DNA of 64,000 bases from an uncultured Bulleidia sp. (GCA_934725105.1 CAKVBD010000005.1:1-64000), one strand, 5' to 3'; shown: positions 35,974 through 45,796, numbered from the stretch's first letter. Numbers and translations: made by a program. The notes: generated from the sequence alone by a model not told the origin.

Positions 35974-38900
35974 ATGTCTGTACATTTATATACAAGAAGT
36001 TCATACAGCATATTAACAAGTACGATTCGTGTTAAAGAACTTGTACAATATGCAAAAAATCTAGGATATACGTCTGTTGCTTTAACAGATCATAATGTGA
36101 TGTTTGCTGCAGCGTCTTTTATTGATGCCTGCAAGAAGGAAGGCATGCATCCAATTGTTGGTATGGAAGTGGATTGTATGTATCATGATACGATCGTTCC
36201 ATTTGTTTTATTATGTAAAGACAATAAGGGGTATCAGCAATTAATGGTATTATCTTCTTTCTTGAATGAAAAAGAAAAAACATGTTCTTTAGAACAGTTA
36301 CAGAGCATGCTTCCACATTGTCATTTGATTGCTTTTTCAGAAGGTGGTTTTATTGACAGTGAAATGGTTCAGGATGATGGAGAAGGCATCAGAGAAAAAC
36401 TACAGATCATGAAAAATGATCTGCAGGATTTTGATATTGCACTTTCCTATCAGGAAGCTTCTTTGTGGAAAAATAGAAATGCAAAACTCAAAAGAATTGC
36501 ACAAAGTCTGCATATTTCAACAGTTGCTTTAAATAAAATCTACTATTTAAGAAAAGAAGATTCCAAGGCACATCGCATTCTGAGAGGAATGCTTGAGAAA
36601 AAAACAATCCAGGATGCTTCTTTAACAGAAATTACTGGCAGGTATTTTTTAAATAGACAGGAAATGGAAGCTTTATATGATGCAGATGATTTACAAAGAA
36701 CAGATGAAATTGCACGTTTATGCAAAGCAGATTATTGTCTGGAAAAAACAACATTGCCTGAATATCCAATCAAAAATAATGTGGATGCATATACATATCT
36801 TGTAGAATTGTGTAAAGTTGGCTTAAAGAAACGTTTGCATGGTCAATACAAGAAGGAATATGTGGATCGTCTGCAGTATGAATTATCTGTGATTCATAAA
36901 ATGCATTTTGAAAACTATTTCTTGATTGTGTATGACTTTATTTGTCAGGCAAGAAAGAATGATATCAATATTGGACCGGGAAGAGGCAGTGCTGCAGGAA
37001 GCCTGGTTGCTTATTGCTTAGGTATTACAATGATTGATCCATTGCAGTATGGATTGCTTTTTGAAAGATTCTTGAATCCAGAAAGAATCTCTATGCCTGA
37101 TATTGATACGGATATTCCGGATAATAAAAGAAAAGATGTCATTGATTATGTCTATCAGAAATATGGCAGAGATCATGTCTGCAATATCATCACATTTGGC
37201 ACGCTTGGACCTAGACTTGTAATCCGTGAAGCTGCTAAGGTTTTAGGTATGTTTGAAAGAGATGTGGATATGATCACAAAACTGATTCCAAATACGCCAA
37301 AAATGACACTGGAAAAAGCATATGCTTCTTCAGTACATCTAAGAACTCTAGTTGCCAGTGAAAAGAAGTTTCAGAATCTATTTGCAATGAGTCAGAAAAT
37401 TGAAGGCTTACCACATCATTTCAGTGTACATGCTGCAGGTGTTATCATGTGCAAAGATGATATCAATGACATTGTTCCAACGATCTGTTTTGATCATGAA
37501 ATGAAAACAAGCCAGTATTCAATGGAATATCTTGAAGAAAGAGGCTTGATCAAGATGGATTTTCTTGGTCTAAGAAACTTGTCTGTCATTCATGAAATCG
37601 TTCAGAAAGTTATCCAGCAATATCCATCTTTTCAGCTTTCTAATATTCCATTAGATGATGCAAAAACGTATTCTATGTTTGCAAATGCGAATACATTAGG
37701 TGTATTCCAGTTTGAAAGTGAAGGAATTAAAAATTTACTGCGTCAGATCAAACCACAAAGCTTGAATGAAATTGCAGATGCAATGGCATTGTATCGACCA
37801 GGACCAATGGATAACATTTCTCTTTACCTGAAGAATAAAAATGATCCATCGTCTATTCAGTATCTGAATGATGCGGTACGTTCTTGTTTAAAGGATACAT
37901 ATGGCATCATGATCTATCAGGAACAGATCATGAAGATTGCACAGACCGTAGCATCTTTTTCACTTGGAAAAGCAGATATTTTAAGAAAAGCCATTTCTAA
38001 AAAGAAAGAAGATGAAATGAATCATCTCAAAAAAGATTTTCTTTCTGGTGCACTCAAGAATGGATATTCTTTAGAAGATGCAGAAAAATTGTTCAATGAT
38101 ATTGAGAAGTTTGCAGGGTATGGTTTCAATAAGTCTCATGCCATTGCATATTCTTTGATTGCGTATCAGATGGCATATTTAAAAGCAAACTATGCATATA
38201 TTTTCTATATTTCAGTATTGAATCATGTTATTTCTGATTCCTATAAAACATCTTTGTATATTGATGAGTGTAGAAGAAGAGGGATTTCTGTCTATTATCC
38301 ATCTATCAATGAAAGTGAAATTGACTATCAGAGAAAAGAGAAGGGAATTTTATTACCTTTATCTGTTGTCAAAGCCATTGGTATAAAAACAGCTAGTGAA
38401 ATTGTCAATGAAAGAAAAAACAATGGACCATATACAGATATCTATGATTTTGTGGCGAGAGTTCGCTTACATAATGTCAATCAAAGCCAGATGGAATCTC
38501 TCATTGATGCTGGTGCATGTGATTGCCTCAAGGAAACAAGAACGACATTGAAGCTTGCACTTCCACAGGCACTTTCTTATGCTGGCGTTATCACAGTCAC
38601 AAAAGATGGCAGACAGACATTAAATCCAGATCTTGTCAGTAAACAAGTCTATACAAGAAAAAGCGACAATGAAGAAATTCGTCAGCAGTATGAAAGAAAT
38701 GCATTAGGATTTACACTTTGCAAAGCATTTATTATTCAATTCAGAGAGAAGAACAATATTCATGTTCCTTCCATTGCTTCACTTTTAAGCAGTTCTGGAA
38801 AAATCGTTGGCTTTGCACAAATCAAGGAAGCAAGAAAACATAGAACAAAAAAAGGAACAATGATGGCTTTCCTAAAGCTTGCTGATGAGACAGGAGAAAT

Positions 38901-39039
38901 GCGAATGATGGTCATGCCAAGACAATATGAAATGTATTCTTCTTCTTTAATGCAAGGCGTGTATATATTATTTCATGCTAAAATACAGATGGATGGATCC
39001 GTCATTTGTGATTCGATCCAATTCTTTAAAACTACGTAG
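35974..39039 (+). CDS. dnaE: DNA polymerase III alpha subunit (DnaE type)
   Basis: Replicative or lagging-strand polymerase. 1021 residues: PHP domain (VALTDHNVMFAAASF), polymerase core with GPGRGSAAGSLVAY and the catalytic Asp pair in MPDIDTDIPD, fingers (ALYRPGPMDNI, YQEQIMKIAQ), helix-hairpin-helix and an OB fold near the C-terminus. Shorter than Bacillus DnaE (about 1115). No ribosome site is visible and a -10 box ends 6 nt upstream, suggesting a leaderless mRNA. A response regulator gene follows after 12 nt. Confidence 0.95.
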   Translation: MSVHLYTRSSYSILTSTIRVKELVQYAKNLGYTSVALTDHNVMFAAASFIDACKKEGMHPIVGMEVDCMYHDTIVPFVLLCKDNKGYQQLMVLSSFLNEKEKTCSLEQLQSMLPHCHLIAFSEGGFIDSEMVQDDGEGIREKLQIMKNDLQDFDIALSYQEASLWKNRNAKLKRIAQSLHISTVALNKIYYLRKEDSKAHRILRGMLEKKTIQDASLTEITGRYFLNRQEMEALYDADDLQRTDEIARLCKADYCLEKTTLPEYPIKNNVDAYTYLVELCKVGLKKRLHGQYKKEYVDRLQYELSVIHKMHFENYFLIVYDFICQARKNDINIGPGRGSAAGSLVAYCLGITMIDPLQYGLLFERFLNPERISMPDIDTDIPDNKRKDVIDYVYQKYGRDHVCNIITFGTLGPRLVIREAAKVLGMFERDVDMITKLIPNTPKMTLEKAYASSVHLRTLVASEKKFQNLFAMSQKIEGLPHHFSVHAAGVIMCKDDINDIVPTICFDHEMKTSQYSMEYLEERGLIKMDFLGLRNLSVIHEIVQKVIQQYPSFQLSNIPLDDAKTYSMFANANTLGVFQFESEGIKNLLRQIKPQSLNEIADAMALYRPGPMDNISLYLKNKNDPSSIQYLNDAVRSCLKDTYGIMIYQEQIMKIAQTVASFSLGKADILRKAISKKKEDEMNHLKKDFLSGALKNGYSLEDAEKLFNDIEKFAGYGFNKSHAIAYSLIAYQMAYLKANYAYIFYISVLNHVISDSYKTSLYIDECRRRGISVYYPSINESEIDYQRKEKGILLPLSVVKAIGIKTASEIVNERKNNGPYTDIYDFVARVRLHNVNQSQMESLIDAGACDCLKETRTTLKLALPQALSYAGVITVTKDGRQTLNPDLVSKQVYTRKSDNEEIRQQYERNALGFTLCKAFIIQFREKNNIHVPSIASLLSSSGKIVGFAQIKEARKHRTKKGTMMAFLKLADETGEMRMMVMPRQYEMYSSSLMQGVYILFHAKIQMDGSVICDSIQFFKTT

Positions 39040-39051
39040 GGAGGTAAAAAA

Positions 39052-39711
39052 ATGAGAATATTAATTGTAGATGATGAAGCAAATATTCGTGAAGTTGTTA
39101 GAGAATATTGTGAATTATCAGGATATGATGCAGATGAAGCACAGGATGGTGTAGAAGCAATTGAAAAAGTAAAAGCAACACACTATGACTGTGTCATCTT
39201 AGATGTTATGATGCCTACGTTAGATGGTTTTTCAGCTTGTAAAGAAATTAAAAAGATACAGGATGTACCTATCATTATGTTAAGTGCTAGATGTGAAGAG
39301 TATGATAAGCTCTATGCATTTGATTTGGGTATTGATGATTATGTCATTAAACCATTTTCACCAAAGGAATTAATGGCAAGAGTAAAAGTTGTTCTTGAAA
39401 GAGGTTCTCATCGTGAAAAGAATACGTTGAGCTATGAAGGTCTTGTTGTTGATTTACTTGGAAGAACAGTGAGTGTAGATGGAGAAAGAGTTACATTGAC
39501 ACCAAAAGAAATTGATTTGCTGATTTATCTAATGAACAATAAGAATATTGCTCTATCTCGTCAGCAGCTTCTAGAAGAAGTATGGAATTATGATTATTTT
39601 GGAGATGATAGAACTGTAGATACGCACATTAAAATGCTGAGACATAATATTGGGGCATATCGTGACCATATCGTTACAGTGAGAGGAATGGGGTATAAAT
39701 TTGAAGCTTGA
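39052..39711 (+). CDS. OmpR-family response regulator
   Basis: 219 residues: receiver domain with VDDE, phosphoacceptor Asp in VILDVMMP, Ser/Thr in MLSA and Lys in VIKPFSP. A winged-helix DNA-binding domain follows (LTPKEIDLLIYLM, DDRTVDTHIKMLR, VRGMGYKFE). GGGAGG precedes the ATG. It overlaps the kinase gene by 11 bp. The target genes are unknown. Confidence 0.94.
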   Translation: MRILIVDDEANIREVVREYCELSGYDADEAQDGVEAIEKVKATHYDCVILDVMMPTLDGFSACKEIKKIQDVPIIMLSARCEEYDKLYAFDLGIDDYVIKPFSPKELMARVKVVLERGSHREKNTLSYEGLVVDLLGRTVSVDGERVTLTPKEIDLLIYLMNNKNIALSRQQLLEEVWNYDYFGDDRTVDTHIKMLRHNIGAYRDHIVTVRGMGYKFEA

Positions 39712-41125
39712 TCGCAATGGGATCCGTTTTCGATTCTGGCTTGTATTCTTCTTGCTTGCAGTAGGAATTACTCTATTTATTGGAGCTTTACAGATTGGAT
39801 TTATTCGACCATACTATCGTGACAGTAAGATCCGTTCTATGAATACAGTTGCGGATGAAATTACAGAGAACATTATTTTAAATACAACAGATACATCCAT
39901 TGCACATGCTTTACGTACAACAGTTGATAATGATGTCTGTGTACAGATTTATAACAGCGATGGAGAACAGGTATATGCAGCAGATTCTCTTGGATCTGGC
40001 TGTCTTTTAAATACGTCTAGTTTTCATAGTGATGAAGTGATTGCTTCCTTAAATGAAACACAGAAAGAAGCATCTTACTTTCAGACAAATCAATCAACAA
40101 ACCAGGAAATGATTGTGTTTTCTAGACTGGTTCATGCATCTTTGTCAAATTACTACATGATTGTAAATGCACCGCTAGAACCAGTAGATTCTGTTGTTTC
40201 TTTCTTTTCGCAGCAATATTTGTTTTATACATTGATTGCTATTATTGTTGCTTCTTTTGTTGCGCTATATATTTCCAGCAAAATTACACAGCCAATTGTC
40301 AAAATGAAAAAAGAAGCGCAGAAACTAGCAAATGCTGATTATTCTGTATCATTTACAGGTGGTTCTTTTACGGAAACAAAGGAACTTGCCAATACATTGA
40401 ATGACACGAAGGATAAACTTGAAAAAATTGATGAATTACGAAGAGATCTGATTGCCAATGTATCTCATGATATTCGTACGCCTTTAACAGATATTCGTGC
40501 CTATGCAGAAATGATTCGTGATATTTCAGGTGATAATCCAGAAAAAAGAAACAAACACTTAGAAGTCATTATTCATGAAACAGAGTATATGTCACGATTG
40601 ATCAATGATATGAGTGAATTAAGCAAGATGCAAAGTGGCAATGAAGAAGTGCATCGTGAAAATGTTGATCTTGTTGAAGTCATATATGAAGTTGTACAGA
40701 TCAATCAGTCATTACTGAAAAATGCGGATTTAAAGATTGAAATTGATGTTCCTGAAGATTTAACGGTATACTTTGATCGCGTTAAAATGGCGCAGATCGT
40801 ATCGAACTATTTAACAAACGCGATTAAATTTACACCAGCAGGAAAAACAATCAGAATTCATGCATACATGAAAGATGATGAAGAAACGGTCCGTTTTGAA
40901 GTTACAGATGAAGGAAAAGGAATCACAGAAGAAGACCTTCCATATATCTGGGATCGTTATCAAAAGAGCTCTAAGACATTCCGTAGAAATATGTCATCTA
41001 CAGGACTTGGCTTGTCAATTGTAAAAGCAATTGCGGAAGCATATGGTGCAAAGGTTGGTGTTGATACAGAAGTCGGCAAGGGTTCAACATTCTATTTTGA
41101 GATTCGAGAAACACATGAAGCTTGA
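39701..41125 (+). CDS. Sensor histidine kinase with HAMP domain
   Basis: 474 residues: membrane helix at about 12-32, an extracellular sensor of about 140 residues, second helix (about 170-192), HAMP, HisKA with phosphoacceptor His in NVSHDIRTPLTDIRAY, and HATPase (NYLTNAIKF, DEGKGI, STGLGLSIVKAI). All catalytic boxes are intact. The start is a TTG at 39701 inside the regulator's last codons; no other in-frame start precedes the first helix. It ends in an 11-bp overlap with the methyltransferase gene. Confidence 0.92.
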   Translation: MKLDRNGIRFRFWLVFFLLAVGITLFIGALQIGFIRPYYRDSKIRSMNTVADEITENIILNTTDTSIAHALRTTVDNDVCVQIYNSDGEQVYAADSLGSGCLLNTSSFHSDEVIASLNETQKEASYFQTNQSTNQEMIVFSRLVHASLSNYYMIVNAPLEPVDSVVSFFSQQYLFYTLIAIIVASFVALYISSKITQPIVKMKKEAQKLANADYSVSFTGGSFTETKELANTLNDTKDKLEKIDELRRDLIANVSHDIRTPLTDIRAYAEMIRDISGDNPEKRNKHLEVIIHETEYMSRLINDMSELSKMQSGNEEVHRENVDLVEVIYEVVQINQSLLKNADLKIEIDVPEDLTVYFDRVKMAQIVSNYLTNAIKFTPAGKTIRIHAYMKDDEETVRFEVTDEGKGITEEDLPYIWDRYQKSSKTFRRNMSSTGLGLSIVKAIAEAYGAKVGVDTEVGKGSTFYFEIRETHEA

Positions 41126-41798
41126 TTATTTAAACGGAACAAATTACACACTTTATCAGCCTGAGGATATGTATCACTTTAATGCGGATACAGAATTGTT
41201 AGGCAGGTTTATGGATGTACATAGAAAAGATAGTGTACTGGATGTTGGATGTAACAACGGTGCGCTTCTTTACTATGCAAAACAAAAGAATGCTTTGAAA
41301 CTGACTGGAATTGATTTATTTGAAAATGTCATAGAAAATGCAAAAGAGAATTTTGTTAGAAATGCAGTAGATGCTGATTTATATGTATGTCCATTACAGG
41401 AATTTATGCATGCTCCATTTGATCTGATTGTCTGTAATCCTCCGTATTTTAATACAAAAAATGATGCTTTAAAGAATGAAAATGCAAGAATCAAAGCTGC
41501 CAGACACGAAGAGTATCTCTGTTTAGATGATTTGATGAAACATGTAAAGCGTCTTTTAAAAGATAACGGAAGATTTGATATGGTATATCGACCAGATCGA
41601 ATGAAAGATGTGATTGCGATTGGAATGCAGTATGGTCTTTATCCAAAACGATTGAAGATTGCCTATGCTTCTAAAAACAAACCCGCAAAATCAATTCTTC
41701 TAGAGTTTGTAAAAAACAAGAATATTCTTTTAGACATTGAAGCACCGGCATTTTTAAATGACCGTGATTCTTTTGGCTGGAAGGGAGTACAGAAATGA
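41115..41798 (+). CDS. tRNA1(Val) (adenine-37-N6)-methyltransferase-like protein
   Basis: About 227 residues of the TrmN6/YabB group. It contains NGTNYTLYQPEDMYHFNADT near the N-terminus, SAM motif VLDVGCNNGALL, acidic IDLFEN, the amino-methyltransferase motif NPPYF, and KPAKSILLEF near the end. The ATG at 41115 lies in the kinase gene and creates the overlap ATGAAGCTTGA; the longer frame from 41031 is discarded. A downstream gene overlaps by 4 bp. Confidence 0.87.
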   Translation: MKLDYLNGTNYTLYQPEDMYHFNADTELLGRFMDVHRKDSVLDVGCNNGALLYYAKQKNALKLTGIDLFENVIENAKENFVRNAVDADLYVCPLQEFMHAPFDLIVCNPPYFNTKNDALKNENARIKAARHEEYLCLDDLMKHVKRLLKDNGRFDMVYRPDRMKDVIAIGMQYGLYPKRLKIAYASKNKPAKSILLEFVKNKNILLDIEAPAFLNDRDSFGWKGVQK

Positions 41799-42925
41799 TG
41801 ACTCTATGTGTAACTATATTGTTTATCATTACATTTTCTGTCTTTCTGCTCAGTATTTTTGTGCTTGTTCGTTTTCATGAGCGTCCATGTGATGAAACAA
41901 TCATGATTGCATCACACCCATTAGAAATGAATCAAATGAATCATCAAACTGTCTATTCTAGATTCTGTGATCGTTTGAAACTCAACTATCCTGAACTTCC
42001 ACTATTGTTTGATGACATTTCTAATGATGCATCGATTATATTGCATTTCAAGGGACTTTCCCGCTATAAAGAAGCAGTCGTCTATGTTTTTTTACATGAA
42101 GAAGCAAAAGACTGTTTCTTATCAACACTCCAGCAATTCTGTGAAGATGCCGCAACACCAAAATATGGAATCGTTGCAGCATTTCCTTACAACAACACAT
42201 CACTTGATCAAATTATGGAACGACTAAAAGAGAAGCATATTCCTGTTGCTTTTGTTGTGAAAGATGAATCCAGTTTATGCAGCTTTCCACATATGGAAGG
42301 GAATTCTGCTTTGTTGTTTACGGGAAGAAAACCGTATGCATGTTTTTCTTTTGAAAATGACAATCATGACTATGACTGGATCCAGGATCTTTCAAAGCAG
42401 AAACTATTTCATTCTGTCTATACAAAAGACGCATATCATACAGTTCTTTCCATGCAGGATGTACTTTCAAAAGATACGCGTTTATTGACAAAGATGTATC
42501 CTCTGTTTTCAAATATGGTCAAAGAAGAAATCATGGAGTTATATCCAGAAGTAAAACAATTATTTCTTGCTGTCATAGATAAACAGGGAAATCGATTTGT
42601 ATTATATACACCCGATGCTTCTTCACTAGAAAAAGGAATTGCTTCTCTACAAGAATATGCAAAAAATAAAAAGATCCAGTTGAAATTACTGTATCAGGAT
42701 ACAGATACATATCAATTAGATACAGAAAGCAAGGATTACCAATCAATTGTTTCCTGTATGAAAGAAACATTAAATGTTGAACGTGTGCTTCCAATGCTTT
42801 TAGAAAATGAAGAAAACTATCACTGTTCAACACCTGTTGTTGGCATATCTCCATTATTTCAGAATACAGTTTTATCTACTTTGGAAGCATCTCGATTTTA
42901 TTATCGTTTCTTGCTTCTGAAATAA
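41795..42925 (+). CDS. Membrane-anchored protein resembling a degenerate M20 peptidase
   Basis: 376 residues with one N-terminal membrane helix (about 3-25). The order of segments recalls PM20D1-type M20 peptidases: VYSRFCDRLKLNYPEL, then SIILHFKGLSRYKEAVVYVF where M20 enzymes have the LLMAHxDVVP metal motif, LKEKHIPVAFVVKDE where they have the second-domain entry, and a C-terminal ASRFYYRFL. All metal ligands (HxD, GxxDxK, EE, H) are missing. I infer an inactive descendant of an M20 enzyme with a retained role, but the relationship is weak. It overlaps the methyltransferase gene by 4 bp. Confidence 0.55.
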   Translation: MMTLCVTILFIITFSVFLLSIFVLVRFHERPCDETIMIASHPLEMNQMNHQTVYSRFCDRLKLNYPELPLLFDDISNDASIILHFKGLSRYKEAVVYVFLHEEAKDCFLSTLQQFCEDAATPKYGIVAAFPYNNTSLDQIMERLKEKHIPVAFVVKDESSLCSFPHMEGNSALLFTGRKPYACFSFENDNHDYDWIQDLSKQKLFHSVYTKDAYHTVLSMQDVLSKDTRLLTKMYPLFSNMVKEEIMELYPEVKQLFLAVIDKQGNRFVLYTPDASSLEKGIASLQEYAKNKKIQLKLLYQDTDTYQLDTESKDYQSIVSCMKETLNVERVLPMLLENEENYHCSTPVVGISPLFQNTVLSTLEASRFYYRFLLLK

Positions 42926-42954
42926 TTGCTTACAAGAATGTTTTTTGTGAATAT

Positions 42955-42985
42955 GTAAAAAAATAGTAGCAATCGCTACTATTTT
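42955..42985 (-). terminator. Terminator of ispG
   Basis: AAATAGTAGC (42961-42970) pairs with GCTACTATTT (42975-42984). On the minus strand the stem runs into TTTTTTTAC. Confidence 0.88.
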
Positions 42986-42987
42986 CG

Positions 42988-44055
42988 TTATTGTTTTCTT
43001 TCTTCAATGAGCTTATTGATTTCTTCGATCAAAGCATCTTTGATTTCATTCTGTGGAACTCTACGAATGACTTCGCCTTTTCTAAACAACAGTCCAGAAT
43101 CATATCCACCCGCAACACCAATATCAGCTCTACCAGCTTCCTGAATGCCATTGACTGGACATCCCATAATTGCAACAGTAATATCTTCATGTACTGTTTC
43201 AAGGTATGCCTCCATTTCTTTTACAAGAGGAAGCATATCATACTGGATTCTTCCGCATGTTGGACAGGCAACTAGATCTGGTACATTCTTTGTCAAATGG
43301 AAAGCTTTGAGAAGCTTCTTTCCAATAATCAATTCGTCTTTTGGCGGTGCAGATACAGATACACGAATCGTATCTCCAATACCTTCATGTAATAATGTAC
43401 CTAAAGCTGCAGAAGATTTTACTGCACTTTCTGTAAAGCCACCAGCTTCTGTAACACCTAAATGAAGAGGGTATGGATAATGCTGGCTTGCTTTTTCATA
43501 TACATCGATTGTCAGTTCAACATCGCTGCTCTTGAATGATAAAACAATGTCATGAAAATCAAGTTCTTCTAGAATCTTGACATGACGATCACAAGAAGCA
43601 ATCATTGCTTCTGCGCATAGTCCACCATATTGTTCAAGAAACTGTTTTTCCAAAGAACCGCCATTGATGCCAATACGGATTGGAATATGCTTTTCTTTGC
43701 ACTTTTTCACAACTTCTTCTGTATGTTCTCTAGAACCAATGTTTCCAGGATTGATACGAATGGCATCAACACCACCATCTGCCGCAATTAATGCAAGACG
43801 ATGATTGAAGTGAATATCAGCAACAAGAGGGATGTGAATGCCTTTTTTGATATCTGGGATAGCACGTGCATCTTCTTCGTCTAATACAGCGATACGAATT
43901 AATTCGCATCCATTTTCTTCTAATTCTAAAATCTGTTGAATTGTTTCTTCAACATTTTTGGCAGGAACATTCGTCATAGATTGAAGAATGCATTTATTTT
44001 GTCCGCCAATTTGTAAATTTCCTACATACACAGGACGTGTTTCATTACGTTTCAT
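42988..44055 (-). CDS. ispG: 4-hydroxy-3-methylbut-2-enyl diphosphate synthase (IspG/GcpE)
   Basis: Penultimate enzyme of the MEP isoprenoid pathway, a [4Fe-4S] enzyme. 355 residues: N-terminal TIM barrel (SMTNVPAKNVEETIQQI, RINPGNIG, GINGGSLEKQ) and a C-terminal cluster domain with CPTCGRIQYD and MGCPVNGIQEA. GGAGG precedes the ATG, and a TATAAT lies upstream on the minus strand (44078-44073). Its presence indicates isoprenoids, including undecaprenyl phosphate, are made by the MEP route. Confidence 0.96.
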   Translation of the reverse strand: MKRNETRPVYVGNLQIGGQNKCILQSMTNVPAKNVEETIQQILELEENGCELIRIAVLDEEDARAIPDIKKGIHIPLVADIHFNHRLALIAADGGVDAIRINPGNIGSREHTEEVVKKCKEKHIPIRIGINGGSLEKQFLEQYGGLCAEAMIASCDRHVKILEELDFHDIVLSFKSSDVELTIDVYEKASQHYPYPLHLGVTEAGGFTESAVKSSAALGTLLHEGIGDTIRVSVSAPPKDELIIGKKLLKAFHLTKNVPDLVACPTCGRIQYDMLPLVKEMEAYLETVHEDITVAIMGCPVNGIQEAGRADIGVAGGYDSGLLFRKGEVIRRVPQNEIKDALIEEINKLIEERKQ

Positions 44056-44176
44056 AGGATACCTCCATTAGTATTATACAGCTGTATAGAAAATAGTTCG
44101 ACAAAGCTTCTGATTTTTTGCTAGACAAACTTGTAGAATAACGCTATGATATCTTCCGTTAGAGAGTTAATTTTAC

Positions 44177-44205
44177 TTGGAAAACAGTATTGTTTATGAT
44201 ATACT
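44177..44205 (+). promoter_or_regulatory. SigA-type promoter of rpmG
   Basis: TTGGAA at 44177-44182, 17 nt, TATACT at 44200-44205, with TGA before the -10. AGGAGG follows. Confidence 0.7.
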
Positions 44206-44236
44206 TCTCTAGCAAAAAAGTCAGGAGGAATAAACA

Positions 44237-44389
44237 ATGCCAAGAGACAATATTACATTTAAATGTAGTGAATGTGGTGAAGAAAACTACATTGGTACAA
44301 GAAACAAGCGTAAGCATGCTGAAAAGATGGAAATCAAGAAGTACTGCCCACGTTGTAACAAAATGACTCTGCATAAGGAGAAGAAATAA
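44237..44389 (+). CDS. rpmG: 50S ribosomal protein L33
   Basis: A 50-residue zinc-ribbon form of L33 ([17 protein letters not shown], later [15 protein letters not shown]). Two CxxC pairs are intact, so this is the zinc-binding version. AGGAGG lies 8 nt before the ATG. Own promoter and terminator. It is short but unambiguous. Confidence 0.95.
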   Translation: MPRDNITFKCSECGEENYIGTRNKRKHAEKMEIKKYCPRCNKMTLHKEKK

Positions 44390-44410
44390 GTCTTTTTGAC
44401 TTATTTTTTT
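44384..44410 (+). terminator. Terminator of rpmG
   Basis: AAATAAGTC (44384-44392) pairs with GACTTATTT (44398-44406), then TTTT. The stem overlaps the stop codon. The next start codon is only 8 nt downstream. Confidence 0.85.
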
Positions 44411-44417
44411 AATATCT

Positions 44418-45035
44418 ATGAAGTTAGATACATTACCAATTGGTTTATATGGTGAAAATATCTATGTTTTACATGAAAATGGTCATGTGTTGATCATTGA
44501 TCCAGGAAAGAATGCAAAAGAGATTGCTCAATGTATTTCGAAAGATGAAATTGTTGATGGAATCATTTTGACACATGGGCATGAAGATCATACACAGGCA
44601 ACAGATGATCTTGTAGATATATATTCATGTAATGTATATATGGATCTTGCTGATTATGATCTTGTAGATCCAAAATATGCAGGTTCTCATGGATTTGATG
44701 CACCGGTATATACAACAGTCAAACCATTGCAGAAAGATATGCAGATTGGCTCATTTCATGTAGAAGTGACAAAAACACCAGGTCATACAAAGGGCAGTTG
44801 TGTGATTCGTTATCGCAATCTTTTATTTACAGGAGATACTTTATTTGCGGGAAGTATTGGAAGAACAGATCTTTATGGTGGAAATGAAGCGGAAATGATG
44901 CAATCCTTAACGAAGTTTATGGATATGGCGCATGATCTGATTGTTTTACCAGGACATGGACCTCGTTCTACGATCAAACAGGAACTTGCGACAAACATGT
45001 ATCTGCAGTATGTAAAGAAGATGGTAAATATATGA
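44418..45035 (+). CDS. Metallo-beta-lactamase-fold hydrolase (glyoxalase II-like)
   Basis: 205 residues with all MBL ligands: THGHEDH, PGHTKGS, LFTGDTLF and a final LPGHGP. This places it with YqgX/glyoxalase-II-like thioester hydrolases; the substrate is unknown. The ATG sits directly after the rpmG terminator with no ribosome site and no clear promoter, so expression must come by read-through or a leaderless start. Its stop overlaps the lipoprotein start (ATGA). Confidence 0.85.
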   Translation: MKLDTLPIGLYGENIYVLHENGHVLIIDPGKNAKEIAQCISKDEIVDGIILTHGHEDHTQATDDLVDIYSCNVYMDLADYDLVDPKYAGSHGFDAPVYTTVKPLQKDMQIGSFHVEVTKTPGHTKGSCVIRYRNLLFTGDTLFAGSIGRTDLYGGNEAEMMQSLTKFMDMAHDLIVLPGHGPRSTIKQELATNMYLQYVKKMVNI

Positions 45036-45748
45036 AAAAAAGCATTCTAATTTTAGCGTGTGCATGTCTTTTTGGATGTGCTTCAAAGCAGCCATCTTTA
45101 ACAAGTGAAACGCCAAAGGAAATTACAACACCAATCTCAAAGACGGATTTTTCAGAAACAGAAGCAGAGAATGTATTTAACATGGCAGTTAGAAATCATT
45201 GCCGTGTTACAGAACAGGTATGTACGGTAGGAAAAGTAGTTGTTCAGAATAATACAATTTATGGAACATATACATATACAGAAAATGATCAGGACTATAC
45301 AGTCAGTGGTACATTAGAAAATGTCAGTGTTTCTAAAAATGATTCCTCTATTGTGACAATTGGAAAGAAATTATTTTCTACAGGTATTATCAAACAGAAA
45401 GAAGATACATCTCAAGCTGAAACAGAAGAAGCAACAAATGATAAACACTTTGATTTGTCACTAGAAGCAGATGAAAGTAAAAATGGCGAAGTTGTTTTTG
45501 AAGATGATGTATATAAAATCCGTTTAATGAATCTGCAGACAGGTGCAATGAATTTCAATGGTACGTTCGATGGAACAGGGTATTTCAAGCTGTATGCTTT
45601 AACTCTAGATCAAAGTAATGCAACGATGATTGCTGAACTTAAAGGCAGTGGAGAATACAACGAAACAACATCTTTAGATGCTGGATGGTACTACATTGTT
45701 GTTGAAAGAATGGATGGAACATATACGATGAATTGGGCAGGGCAATAA
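45032..45748 (+). CDS. Lipoprotein of unknown function
   Basis: 238 residues starting with a lipoprotein signal (KKSILILACACLFGC, lipobox LFGC with Cys16). A Ser/Thr linker leads to two beta-rich regions joined by a Glu-rich stretch: about 50-120 (VCTVGKVVVQNN...) and about 145-238 (SKNGEVVFEDDVYKIRLMN...), the latter ending WYYIVVERMDGTYTMNW. Paired Cys around residues 58 and 64 may form a disulphide. I do not recognise the family. Coupled by 4 bp to the MBL hydrolase. Confidence 0.7.
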   Translation: MKKSILILACACLFGCASKQPSLTSETPKEITTPISKTDFSETEAENVFNMAVRNHCRVTEQVCTVGKVVVQNNTIYGTYTYTENDQDYTVSGTLENVSVSKNDSSIVTIGKKLFSTGIIKQKEDTSQAETEEATNDKHFDLSLEADESKNGEVVFEDDVYKIRLMNLQTGAMNFNGTFDGTGYFKLYALTLDQSNATMIAELKGSGEYNETTSLDAGWYYIVVERMDGTYTMNWAGQ

Positions 45749-45796
45749 GTCTTGTCTAATTTTTTTTATTTTTTTATAGAAATCTATTTGAAAAGG

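Noticed and set aside
42947..42953. GTGAATA near the end of the M20-like gene
   Set aside because: No GGAA box 12 nt upstream and no downstream gene on that strand; ispG converges here.
44408..44415. A -10-like TTTAATAT just before the MBL hydrolase
   Set aside because: It is made of the rpmG terminator T-tract and has no -35; kept as unexplained expression rather than called a promoter.
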